NCBI GenBank assembly: GCA_035362835.1
Contig: DAOSDY010000001.1
Coordinates: 1,240,001 to 1,304,000 of the forward strand
Source of the DNA: Melioribacteraceae bacterium
GTDB taxonomy: Bacteria; Bacteroidota; Ignavibacteria; Ignavibacteriales; Melioribacteraceae
Direction: 5' to 3'
Length of the DNA stretch: 64,000 nucleotides
Shown: positions 35,495 to 44,171 of the stretch, piece after piece
Layout of the letters: the number at the start of each line of letters is the position of its first letter
Position numbering within the stretch: position 1 is the stretch's first letter
The notes under the pieces: model-generated
The model's database searches: none
Seen by the model: only the letters and a program-made list of their open reading frames with translations
Told to the model about the DNA's origin: nothing
Position numbers and translations under genes: made by a program

Positions 35495-36838
35495 TCAATG
35501 ATAATTTAATGTGCTTCCGCCTATAAATTCCCTCAACACAGAATCACCCGGAATCGGAGAATCGTCTTCAACCGGCTCAATTGCCTCGAGCATTTTTCTG
35601 GTACGCGATGCCCTGACGTAAGCGTCTTCTCTTAAAGGATCGCCTTCGTATTTTTTCTCCCATTCCTTAAAATGTTCGATAAGTTTCGGACGGTAAATCG
35701 GAACCTCGAACGGCATAGAAGTATTTATAATGTAATCCGCAGTGTTGCAGTAGGGAAGTATATTTCTTTTTTCCGAAGAGCGGACATAGTGCCAGTGGAG
35801 CAGAGTCTGTTCGGGATTATAGGCGCGGTGTACAGAATCGCGCAGCATTCTTCTTATTAACCGGAGATCAGTCCAGCGGATATACTGCCCGTCGGGCATT
35901 TTCATCTGAAGAAGCGGCTCGAGATAGAGTTTGAATTTCTGTGAACCGGGGATCTCCTGACTGAATTGCGGATATAATCCGTGAAGACTGTCGATCAGCA
36001 GGACCTCGTGGTCGTGAATCTGCAGGGGAGTTCTATCCGGGAATCTCTTACCCGACTTAAAATCGTAATAAGGTATTTTCACTTCTTCGCCTGCCGCAAG
36101 CCGTTTAAGATGATCGTTAATCATTTCGAGATCGAGTGCCTGCGGGGTTTCGAAATCGTAATCGCCGAATTCGTCTTTCGGATGGAGTTCGAGATCGAAG
36201 AAATAATTATCGACAATAAGCGGAACAAAGCTCATACCCATTTTATTCAAGCGCTGTTCCAGTTTAAGTGTGGTGGTGGTTTTCCCGGAAGATGAAGGAC
36301 CGCTAACCATTACCATTTTAAGCTCTCCGCTTCTCTCCTTTATAAGTTCCGCGGCGGTATCAAGCTGGGTTTCGTAAAACGATTCCGCCTCATGAACAAT
36401 ATAAGGGAACTCACCTCTTCTGATCCGCTCGTTTGTAGATTCAACAGTGTGAAGCCCATGTGAAATGGCCCAGTCAAGCGAACGCCAGACTTTCTTCCAC
36501 GGGACCACTTCATTGGGTTTCGAAAAATGACGCGAGTCTTCTCTTCTTCTTCGCGCAGCTTCTTCTCTATATAAAATAAATTCCTTTGCAACTTTAGCGT
36601 GACCGTTCTCAATCAGTATTTTTTCAATTATATCCTGAATTTCTTCCACGTGCGGTTTATATCCCTCCTCGAACTTCTCTTCCATACTATCGATAACTTT
36701 TTTGGCAAGTTCAGCAGCTTTTTCTTTATCGCGTCCGCCGACAGAAACAGCCGCACGGTAAATTACATTTGCAATTCTATCGGGATTAAAAGGTACAACC
36801 GCGCCAGTCCTTTTAATTACATATTTAAATTTGGACAT
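35495..36838 (-). CDS. ATP-cone / uridine kinase-like nucleoside kinase fusion
   Basis: 447 residues. Residues 4-95 form an ATP-cone (VIKRTGAVVPFNPDRIANVI at the start), the nucleotide-sensing domain of ribonucleotide reductases and NrdR. A uridine kinase/phosphoribulokinase-type P-loop domain follows, with GPSSSGKT at 180-187, LIVDNYFFDLELHPKDEFG near 207-225 and a lid region with RRMLRDSVHRAYNPEQTLLHW near 330-350. The fusion suggests allosteric control of a nucleoside kinase by ATP/dATP, which is inference. The C terminus (LREFIGGS) is normal for the family. A strong terminator lies upstream at 36941-36960, so it probably has its own promoter. Confidence 0.88.
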   Translation of the reverse strand: MSKFKYVIKRTGAVVPFNPDRIANVIYRAAVSVGGRDKEKAAELAKKVIDSMEEKFEEGYKPHVEEIQDIIEKILIENGHAKVAKEFILYREEAARRRREDSRHFSKPNEVVPWKKVWRSLDWAISHGLHTVESTNERIRRGEFPYIVHEAESFYETQLDTAAELIKERSGELKMVMVSGPSSSGKTTTTLKLEQRLNKMGMSFVPLIVDNYFFDLELHPKDEFGDYDFETPQALDLEMINDHLKRLAAGEEVKIPYYDFKSGKRFPDRTPLQIHDHEVLLIDSLHGLYPQFSQEIPGSQKFKLYLEPLLQMKMPDGQYIRWTDLRLIRRMLRDSVHRAYNPEQTLLHWHYVRSSEKRNILPYCNTADYIINTSMPFEVPIYRPKLIEHFKEWEKKYEGDPLREDAYVRASRTRKMLEAIEPVEDDSPIPGDSVLREFIGGSTLNYH

Positions 36839-36940
36839 AAATTCCCCGCAACTTTCTTAGAGAAGATTTATTTACAGTCTTAATTTACTCGGAGAGTTGT
36901 TCTAATTCAATCAATTACTTAACATAGCGATAAAACAAAA

Positions 36941-36960
36941 GCAGGGGAAGAATCCCCCGC
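36941..36960 (-). terminator. Rho-independent terminator of the CopD-like gene
   Basis: On the minus strand a 7-bp stem (GCGGGGG with CCCCTGC, one G-U pair) and a 6-base loop are followed by TTTTGTTTTA. It lies 28 bases after the stop codon of the CopD-like gene. Confidence 0.75.
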
Positions 36961-36988
36961 GGTTTAGAATCCGAATATTCTGAAGCAA

Positions 36989-37456
36989 TTAATAGAGAGA
37001 TACAGCAAGCAGGACGCCGATGCCAAGAATCATATTCGTTGTTGAGAGTATCTTCAGTTTTTTCTGTGCGTCGAGAAATTCTGCCGAAGGTTTTTCACCC
37101 GGACGGGGAGCTCCTTTTCTGAGTACCGGGGCAAACTTGAAAGTTATCAGCGCTCCGAATACAATCATTGCAAGGAACATGATGTGCTTAATTGTAATCA
37201 TTAATCCGTAACTGTTGGAAGTTGTAAAGAGCATCTCCTCCGGTGTTTTGAAAAATCCGCTTACCAGAAGAACAAGCATGCTTGTCCACGACACTATAGT
37301 GAACCGTTTTGCAACCGCGCCGAGCATTGCCCCCCTTTGCGATGGCTCAATAACTGAAAGCGAAGGCATAAACACAATATTTGTGTAGATCATTCCTCCA
37401 ATCCAGATTACTGCAGTTAATAGATGAATAAAATTATTTATAACAAAACCGGACAT
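36989..37456 (-). CDS. CopD-like membrane protein
   Basis: 155 residues with four transmembrane helices. The first helix pattern, FIHLLTAVIWIGGMIYTNIVFMPSL, with His in helix 1 followed by WIGG, is that of the CopD/DUF2269-like group of four-helix membrane proteins. His 89 or so lies in the third helix (TIKHIMFLAMIVFGALITFKF). Members are linked to copper handling or possibly haem binding, and the function of short forms is unproven. A strong GGGAGGG ribosome binding site lies ahead of the ATG. It is flanked by terminators on both sides, so it is monocistronic. Confidence 0.72.
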   Translation of the reverse strand: MSGFVINNFIHLLTAVIWIGGMIYTNIVFMPSLSVIEPSQRGAMLGAVAKRFTIVSWTSMLVLLVSGFFKTPEEMLFTTSNSYGLMITIKHIMFLAMIVFGALITFKFAPVLRKGAPRPGEKPSAEFLDAQKKLKILSTTNMILGIGVLLAVSLY

Positions 37457-37507
37457 AATAATTTTCCCTCCCGTTTGTGATACTTTATATATGATAAATT
37501 AAACTGG

Positions 37508-37548
37508 CCGGGATTCGATTCGGAAGTCGGATTTTGACTGAATCCCGG
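37508..37548. terminator. Hairpin between the carbonic anhydrase and CopD-like genes
   Basis: A 9-bp perfect inverted repeat CCGGGATTC/GAATCCCGG encloses a 23-base loop that contains a smaller AGTC/GACT pair. On the plus strand a T-run follows, but no plus-strand gene ends here. On the minus strand it lies 77 bases after the carbonic anhydrase stop and could end that operon or protect its 3' end. Direction is unclear. Confidence 0.5.
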
Positions 37549-37624
37549 TTTTTGTATGTTATAAGACTATCGGGGAGCTATAAAAGTTGTCCTGTCCTTG
37601 AAAAAATTTTTTATCTATAAACAA

Positions 37625-38275
37625 TTAAAATAATTCAACTTTTCCCGAATCCAGGTCATAATAAGCCGGAATAACCTTAACTCCCTTACTCTCGATAAAC
37701 TCCTTCATTAATTCCCCGGAAGCCGATATTTGTCCGGCTATTCTTTTCGTGTTGGAATAAATAACATTAGTTAGCAGATCTCCGGTAATTCTTTTAGCCG
37801 ACCCGATCGAAGGTTTTATTTCGTTGGTCAGACTGTTCAGGTGCCCGGGGAGGTGGCCGCCTTTAATTGTAGCATCAACAGCGCCGCAGCGTTCATGACC
37901 GAGAACAACAATCAATTTAACACCAAGATGTTCGACGGCATACTCAATACTTGCAAGAGCAAAATCGTCAACTACATTTCCGGCATTCCGGATTATAAAT
38001 AGATCGCCGATTCCGAGATCGAAGATTATTTCTGGAGGAACGCGGGAATCTGAGCAGCCGACAATTATTGCAAAAGGATTCTGGGAAGTTGCGATTTCCT
38101 TCAACCGCGTTTCATTCTGATTGGGATGTGTTTGTTTGAATTCAATAAATCTCTGATTCCCCTCCATCAATTTTTTCAGCGCCTCATCAGCACCGGCGGA
38201 ATTTTCGTGTTGAGCATTTAATAAAATTGATGAAGCGTAGAATGCGATAAATAAAAAGAATTTATGAAGTTTCAT
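37625..38275 (-). CDS. Periplasmic beta-class carbonic anhydrase
   Basis: 216 residues. Zinc ligands and the gating dyad are Cys 74, Asp 76, Arg 78 (CSDSR), His 127 and Cys 130 (GHERC), the complete beta-carbonic anhydrase set, with RNAGN at 96-100. It interconverts CO2 and bicarbonate. A signal peptide (FFLFIAFYASSILLNAQ) predicts export, whereas most beta enzymes are cytosolic. It begins 1 bp after the DUF2891 stop codon and is the last gene of a three-gene minus-strand operon. Confidence 0.92.
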   Translation of the reverse strand: MKLHKFFLFIAFYASSILLNAQHENSAGADEALKKLMEGNQRFIEFKQTHPNQNETRLKEIATSQNPFAIIVGCSDSRVPPEIIFDLGIGDLFIIRNAGNVVDDFALASIEYAVEHLGVKLIVVLGHERCGAVDATIKGGHLPGHLNSLTNEIKPSIGSAKRITGDLLTNVIYSNTKRIAGQISASGELMKEFIESKGVKVIPAYYDLDSGKVELF

Positions 38276-38276
38276 T

Positions 38277-39419
38277 TTATTCCTTTCTGTTAATAAATTG
38301 ATTTGTTTTTATTTCAGAGAGCAGATAAACCGCAAATGATGCGAGCCAGTGTTCCCCCTCATAATTCCCGCTTGTAATATACTCCAGCCCGGCTCTAGCG
38401 TGTTTAATGGCTGAGTCTGTTAAAATTATTTTAAGCGGATCATTTTTGTGCAGACAACCCGCTATACCGGACATACACCAGGCACGGGTCAAATTTAATC
38501 CGTCAAGATGCACGAGTTTCGGATCCGTGCGGTCAGTAACAGTAGCCGGCTCAAGTAAATTTGCTGTATGTTCAATATCAGGCAGAAACTTCTTAAACCA
38601 ATCCGCAAAGTGTCTCGGCTCTAAAATTCTCCGCATCAGATCTGCTTCCATTAAAGCCGGCGAAAAAAAGTCCTCTCCACCGGGCTCCCATTTTGCATCG
38701 TAATTCTTATCCTTAAGATAATATGTTGTTCCTCTTTCGGTCAACAGTGATTCTAGCCGGTAGTTTTTTACAGCACGGGCATAATCAAGAGCAAAAGAGA
38801 TTCCGAAAGCGGTATTGGGGTGTACCCCGGTCCTGATAGGATAATTCTGCTTGGGCAGAAAGTCTGTATAACGCTGAACGAGCACCTCGGCAAGGGGTTT
38901 CAGATTTTCATACCACATCTCTGCCTGAGAATCATCCCAGCTCAGAAGCTCTTCGGCAAGTTTTAAAAGCCATGCCCAGCCGTAAGTCCGCTCAAATGAT
39001 TTTCTGTTCGCCTGGTCAAGATACGCTACTTCAACCCTGATATTCTCCGGAGCTAGATTCTCGTTTAATACTTTTCTGATAATGCCTGCATTATCCATTT
39101 CCGGAAAGAGTTTAAGCAAACGGACAAGCATCCAGTGACCGTGAACGGATGAATGCCAGTCGTAACAACCGTAAAAAGCCGGATGAAGAACAGAAGGCGC
39201 CTTTACTTCTGTTTCATCGTTCATCACGTGATCAAGTTTGTTTGGAAACTCTTTCTGAATGCACTTCAATGCGAGTTTCGAAAATTCAACGGCCGATTTT
39301 ATGTTAAGTTCCGGATAAACTGAATCCGGATTGTTTTTTTCAGTCTGACAATTCACTTCTGAAAAGCCGGAGATCATGGCCGGAAGTATAATCAGATGAA
39401 GAAGAGTTTTAATTCTCAT
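38277..39419 (-). CDS. DUF2891 family secreted protein
   Basis: 380 residues with a signal peptide (LLHLIILPAMISG). The DUF2891 core is strong: ALKCIQKEFPNKLDHVMND near 49-67, PAFYGCYDWHSSVHGHWMLV near 80-100, and LNLTRAWCMSGIA near 312-325, with an all-helical toroid-like layout as in (alpha/alpha)6 barrels. This resembles glycan-active enzymes such as unsaturated glucuronyl hydrolases, but no activity has been shown for the family. It lies between an FAD oxidoreductase gene (23 bp) and a carbonic anhydrase gene (1 bp). Confidence 0.85.
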   Translation of the reverse strand: MRIKTLLHLIILPAMISGFSEVNCQTEKNNPDSVYPELNIKSAVEFSKLALKCIQKEFPNKLDHVMNDETEVKAPSVLHPAFYGCYDWHSSVHGHWMLVRLLKLFPEMDNAGIIRKVLNENLAPENIRVEVAYLDQANRKSFERTYGWAWLLKLAEELLSWDDSQAEMWYENLKPLAEVLVQRYTDFLPKQNYPIRTGVHPNTAFGISFALDYARAVKNYRLESLLTERGTTYYLKDKNYDAKWEPGGEDFFSPALMEADLMRRILEPRHFADWFKKFLPDIEHTANLLEPATVTDRTDPKLVHLDGLNLTRAWCMSGIAGCLHKNDPLKIILTDSAIKHARAGLEYITSGNYEGEHWLASFAVYLLSEIKTNQFINRKE

Positions 39420-39442
39420 TCGTATTCCTATTGATTATAATC

Positions 39443-41038
39443 CTAATTTCTCAGGGAACGATGGTACTTGATCGCCTCTTTAAATACTGCAGGGACCCCT
39501 TTAACACCCTTATAAACGATTGCTGCAGTAAGCGCACCGCTCATCAAACCGCCCACTATTCCATGTCCGAATGTATCGGCACCAGACAAATAAAGATTTT
39601 TTATATGAGTATAAGGACTGATCCATTTCATCTTATAACGTTCGGGTGTTGCGGGAATTCCGTAAATAGAACCCTCCGGATTTCCGGTGAAGTGTATTGT
39701 ACTAAGAGGAGTTGACAACTCGTGATAATCAATTAAATCTTTAAAACCTTTTATGTGTTTTTCCGTAAACCGTATCAGCACTTCGGAAAGATCTTTTTTC
39801 AGATTCTCATATTCATCGCCCCTCTTTTTCCAGGGTTCGTTTGACCACTTTTCGAATATGCCGTAATCCGCAAACGCAATAATCTCGGCGGTGTGCGATT
39901 TTGTATCGGGGTCTTTAAGAGAAGGGAAAGAAACATAAGCGCCGTGGACAACACCGTTTGCAAGTTGATTTCGGTTTCTAAATCCTGCATCATGATCGTA
40001 TGAATTATAAATCCAGTAGTTTTCCCCCTTTAATCCGAGACGCGCCGGACTTTCCTTTAGTCCGAGATAAAGATTGATGTGAGAAATGCTTGAGGGGAAA
40101 CTCTTTACTTCTTCAATAAAATCCGGTTCATCTTTTCTGTTAAGAAGTTCTGTGTAAGTAATTTTTGCTCCGGCCGTTGAAATTATTTTATCTGCAAAAA
40201 AATCAACTTCGATAAAACCGTACCCTTCTTTTTTAAGCGTTTTTACTCCGATTGCTTTTCCCTTTTCAATTAAAATTTCTTTTGCTGTATGATTAACCAG
40301 AACTGAACCGCCGGCACCTTCAATTACAGGAACTACGGAATCGGCAATTTTTTTAGAGCCGCCGATGGGGTAAAAACCGCCGTTTATATAATGATTAACA
40401 ATTAAGGAGTGTACCGCCATCGATCCCAAAGAAGGGGGAAGTCCGTAATCGCCCCATTGAGATGCGAGCAAGGCCTTGAGTTTCTCATCCTTGAAATTGG
40501 AATCCAGATATTCTTTGAGTGTCATAAGTGCCAGCTCGGATCCCTTTGAAAAGAGATACGAAGAAATTTTTCTCGCGGCCGGTTTAAGCGTTAGGCTGAA
40601 GTTGTACCTGCCGAACCATTTCGTGATTATTTTTATATCTTCAAAATATTTTTTAATTGCTTCTGCTTCCGCCGGAAATAGTTTTGTCATTTCTGATTTA
40701 AGATATCGTTCGCCTTCCATAGCTTTAAAAGTAAAATCAGGGTAAACAAATACGTCATATGGATCGGGCATTTTTTTCCAATTAACTTTTCCATCTGTCA
40801 CATAATCAAAAACCGCGCGGCTCATCGAACCGCTTTCCATCTGCCCGACATAATGAAGTCCCACATCCCAGTGATATTCTCCGTACTCTCCTTTGCGTTT
40901 AAAAATATGTGTGAACCCGCCGATTTTGAAATGTCTTTCAATTAGAATAACTTTTTTCTTGAAGAGTTTCGAAAGGATGCTTGCTGCCGAAAGACCGCTG
41001 ATCCCGCTGCCGATAATGATAACGTCGTACTTGTTCAT
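39443..41038 (-). CDS. FAD-dependent oxidoreductase (phytoene desaturase / retinol saturase-like)
   Basis: 531 residues. The N-terminal FAD-binding Rossmann fold has IIIGSGISGLSAAS (GSGISG at 10-15) followed by the acidic end of strand 2 in LIERHFKIGG. The C-terminal motif LYLSGADTFGHGIVGGLMSG binds FAD in the CrtI/retinol saturase group. No signal peptide is seen. Carotenoid or isoprenoid desaturation or saturation is the family's usual chemistry, but no carotenoid gene is adjacent. It is the first gene of a probable operon with DUF2891 and carbonic anhydrase and is divergent from the M14 peptidase gene. Confidence 0.87.
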   Translation of the reverse strand: MNKYDVIIIGSGISGLSAASILSKLFKKKVILIERHFKIGGFTHIFKRKGEYGEYHWDVGLHYVGQMESGSMSRAVFDYVTDGKVNWKKMPDPYDVFVYPDFTFKAMEGERYLKSEMTKLFPAEAEAIKKYFEDIKIITKWFGRYNFSLTLKPAARKISSYLFSKGSELALMTLKEYLDSNFKDEKLKALLASQWGDYGLPPSLGSMAVHSLIVNHYINGGFYPIGGSKKIADSVVPVIEGAGGSVLVNHTAKEILIEKGKAIGVKTLKKEGYGFIEVDFFADKIISTAGAKITYTELLNRKDEPDFIEEVKSFPSSISHINLYLGLKESPARLGLKGENYWIYNSYDHDAGFRNRNQLANGVVHGAYVSFPSLKDPDTKSHTAEIIAFADYGIFEKWSNEPWKKRGDEYENLKKDLSEVLIRFTEKHIKGFKDLIDYHELSTPLSTIHFTGNPEGSIYGIPATPERYKMKWISPYTHIKNLYLSGADTFGHGIVGGLMSGALTAAIVYKGVKGVPAVFKEAIKYHRSLRN

Positions 41039-41241
41039 TTATATTCCCGATCGAATGTTATTTGCCCGATAGTAAAAATCCCGCTGCACATCGCATTAAA
41101 ACAAGCCGTGTTGGCAAGTCTGTTCAGAGCAAATAAAATTATCTCATTAATGGAATAGAGTTCTTATTTTTGCCTTCAATTGATATATCAAAATAACAAT
41201 TTTATTTTTCAAGTATGATTAAACTTAACAGGGAATTTAAA

Positions 41242-42873
41242 ATGCGTTCAACAGTGCTTTTCATAATGGCAGTTCTGGTATCATTGTCTGTTATATCGGC
41301 TCAGCCCAAGAAAGTCTCATTATTAACGGTAGCAGAAAATTCGAATTACGAATCAACATCACGGTATGAAGATGTTATGAGTTTTATAAATTCGCTGAAG
41401 AAACTCTCTAAGAATTTCCGGGTTGAAACAATGGGTGTCTCAACAGAAGGAAAGGAAATTCCCCTGATGATATTGGGAAGCCCCCTGCCCGAATCACCGG
41501 CCGACTTAAAAGATGACAAGCGTATTGTTGTATATATTCAGGCGAATATTCACGCCGGAGAAGTTGAAGGTAAAGAAGCAGCCCTTATGTTTGCCAGGGA
41601 TCTTCTTCTGGATAGAAAAGAAATTCTTAAGGATATAGTATTGCTGATCTGCCCGATTTTTAATATTGACGGAAACGAAAAAATCAGCGTCGATAACCGA
41701 AGGCATCAAAAAGGTCCCAAGAATGGCGTTGGGCTGCGCTACAACGGTCAGAACCTGGATTTGAATCGCGATGCCATGAAAGTGGAAACGCCCGAAGTTA
41801 AAGGATTGTTTACAAATGTTTTAAATAAATGGGATCCGGCAATTTTAGTTGATCTTCACACTACAAACGGATCGTACCGGCAGGAACCCGTGTCGTTCAC
41901 TTGGATGATGAATCCGGCTGGGGACACGTCTCTGATAGCTTATACACGCGACAAACTGATGCCGGAGATATCGCTAACATTATCCGGAAAATATAATACA
42001 ATGAATCTATATTACGGTGAATTCGTGGACCAGAGGGATCATTCGAAAGGATGGATCTCTTATGCGTATGAACCCCGTTATATAGTTAATTACATCGGAC
42101 TTAGAAACCGTATAGGTATATTGAACGAGGATTATGTCTATTCCGATTTTAAAGAACGGGTTATAGGCACTTATAATTTTTTATGGTCGGTTTTAGAAAG
42201 CGCGGTTACAAATAAAGTTGAGATAAAAAATATTTTGATGGAGACAGACGCAAAAACAGTTGCACGCGGAAACAATCCCTCTAAGGACGATTCGCTCGCT
42301 GTAATGTCGCGGGTTGTTCCAACCAAAGTTTCTATTACTGTAAATACTTTTGAAATGGAAGTACGCAAGGATGCTAACGGAAGAGAGCGCCTATACCCTA
42401 CGGAGATTAAAAAAACAGTTACAGTGCCTTACCTCGCCGATTATGTTCCGACAAAACAGACAAAAATTCCATTTGCTTATCTCCTGACTGTTAGCGATCC
42501 GAAAGTATTGTCTGTTCTCAAAACACACGGCATTAAGATGGAAAAACTCCTTGCCGATACAGAAATCGAAGTTCAGTCCTTCAGGATAAAAGAACTGAAA
42601 CCCGAGCAGCGTCTTAACCAGGGCCATTATAATAATATTGTTAAAGGGGATTATACTGCCGAGAAGAAGAAGTTTGTTAAAGGTACTATAGTTGTTAGAA
42701 TGGCACAGCCGCTTGCTAATGTCGCAGCATATCTTTTAGAGCCGGAGACAGACGATGGGCTGCTCCACTGGAATTTCTTCGACAACCACTTGGTACCGCA
42801 GTGGGGCGGAGGATTTCTCCCGTATCCGGTTTATAAAGTAATGAATAAGATAGAAATTATTACTGGAAAATAA
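41242..42873 (+). CDS. Secreted M14-family zinc carboxypeptidase
   Basis: 543 residues with a signal peptide (TVLFIMAVLVSLSVISAQ). The M14 zinc site is visible as His 104 and Glu 107 in NIHAGEVEGKE and His 206 in VDLHTTNGS, with NGQNLDLNRD near 168-177 before it. The domain is followed by about 200 residues of beta-rich sequence. The ATG at 41242 is chosen over one nine codons upstream because it has AGGGAA ahead and gives a clean signal peptide. The alginate lyase-like gene begins with TTG one base after its stop codon. M14 enzymes cleave C-terminal residues or gamma-D-Glu cross-links; the class here is not decided. Confidence 0.9.
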   Translation: MRSTVLFIMAVLVSLSVISAQPKKVSLLTVAENSNYESTSRYEDVMSFINSLKKLSKNFRVETMGVSTEGKEIPLMILGSPLPESPADLKDDKRIVVYIQANIHAGEVEGKEAALMFARDLLLDRKEILKDIVLLICPIFNIDGNEKISVDNRRHQKGPKNGVGLRYNGQNLDLNRDAMKVETPEVKGLFTNVLNKWDPAILVDLHTTNGSYRQEPVSFTWMMNPAGDTSLIAYTRDKLMPEISLTLSGKYNTMNLYYGEFVDQRDHSKGWISYAYEPRYIVNYIGLRNRIGILNEDYVYSDFKERVIGTYNFLWSVLESAVTNKVEIKNILMETDAKTVARGNNPSKDDSLAVMSRVVPTKVSITVNTFEMEVRKDANGRERLYPTEIKKTVTVPYLADYVPTKQTKIPFAYLLTVSDPKVLSVLKTHGIKMEKLLADTEIEVQSFRIKELKPEQRLNQGHYNNIVKGDYTAEKKKFVKGTIVVRMAQPLANVAAYLLEPETDDGLLHWNFFDNHLVPQWGGGFLPYPVYKVMNKIEIITGK

Positions 42874-42874
42874 A

Positions 42875-44029
42875 TTGAGAATTTTCATTAACGATTTTCT
42901 CCCGGCTTTTTCTCATTTGGTTCTTATTTCTTTTCTAATTGAAATCAGTGTTATGCTAAATTCAGCACTTTATTGTCAGGAGTTATCGGAGAAAAATTTT
43001 GCTGAATACAATCCCGAACCGTTTGTCTTGCTAAATGAAAAAGAGCTTTCATCATTAAAAAAAAGATATCTAAAGGGTGGATTAAAGAACCCGGGCGAAT
43101 TTCATGTTCAAGAAGCAGAAAAGTTTCTTATGCAGAAACCGTCGCCATTGGAAGAAATTCGCTATGAGGGATTGGTAAGTAATCACCCCGATAGAATTAG
43201 TTCGGTTCAGCATCTAAAGGATATGGATTATTTAAATTCTCTTACGTGGGCGTATATTCTGACCGAGAATTTAAAGTATGCAGCAAAAGCAAAAGAAATA
43301 TTAATCTCATGGAGTTATTCATACCAGCCAACCGGCAATGATGTAAATGAAAACAAATTATTGACGATGTTTATGAGCTATTTTTATCTTAAGAAAGAAT
43401 TTGATTTAAAGCCGGTTTGGGATTTAATCGAATCAATTGCAAATAAACAGATCCACCTGGCCGAAGTGAATAAAAAATCCGGTAACCGTGCAGCCAAAAG
43501 AATTAAGCTTGTTTTGCTTTCGGGAATATTGCTTGAAAGAAAAGACTTTATTTCATGGGCACTTGAGAAATACGATTCCATTCATACTTCCTCTCTTTAC
43601 TACGACGGCACTAGTTGGGATTTTTTAAGAAGAGACGCCTTAAGCTATCATGTCGATGGAATTCAATCGCTTCTAGAAGTGTGCGTTTTAGCAAGAGAAC
43701 TAAATTATGATTTATTTACAAAAGAGAATGAAGGGGGAGGCAGTCTCAAGAAGTCGATTGATTTTGTGATTCCTTATGTTCTGGGAGAAAAAACACACAG
43801 AGAATGGATAAATACCACGGTGGAACTTGACAAGAAAAGATGGAGCGCCGGAGATACTTATTATATGCCGGGAAAAATCTGGGATCCAATAGAATCTATA
43901 GATATGTTTTTGCTTGCTTCAATATTCGATTCCAAATATTTGTCTATCGCTGAATCAATTTTGAATATGGAAAATCGAAAATCTTTTTTGTATTTACAGA
44001 TTCAGGCAAAAATGATTAATAGTTTTTAG
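42875..44029 (+). CDS. Alginate lyase-family protein
   Basis: 384 residues with an N-terminal signal-like segment. The fold is an (alpha/alpha)n toroid of the alginate lyase family (PF05426): DRISSVQHLKDMDYLNSLTWAYILT near 104-128, AAKAKEILISWSYSYQPTG near 137-155, and DGTSWDFLRRDALSYHVDGI near 247-266, where Arg, Tyr and His would serve in catalysis. It starts with TTG one base after the M14 stop codon, which points to translational coupling. Family members cleave uronic-acid polysaccharides by beta-elimination; the true polymer is unknown and no PL or SusCD genes are adjacent. Confidence 0.8.
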   Translation: MRIFINDFLPAFSHLVLISFLIEISVMLNSALYCQELSEKNFAEYNPEPFVLLNEKELSSLKKRYLKGGLKNPGEFHVQEAEKFLMQKPSPLEEIRYEGLVSNHPDRISSVQHLKDMDYLNSLTWAYILTENLKYAAKAKEILISWSYSYQPTGNDVNENKLLTMFMSYFYLKKEFDLKPVWDLIESIANKQIHLAEVNKKSGNRAAKRIKLVLLSGILLERKDFISWALEKYDSIHTSSLYYDGTSWDFLRRDALSYHVDGIQSLLEVCVLARELNYDLFTKENEGGGSLKKSIDFVIPYVLGEKTHREWINTTVELDKKRWSAGDTYYMPGKIWDPIESIDMFLLASIFDSKYLSIAESILNMENRKSFLYLQIQAKMINSF

Positions 44030-44171
44030 GCTGAATTATTTTAATGTTATTTCTTGTTGATCAAAGGTTCTATCAAACTGATGCTTGCTGTTTCCCGTGT
44101 TCTTAAAGTAAATTTATTTTGATTCTTCTGAACCGACAAGGGCAGTAATCAATTTATAGATAGGAGATAGT

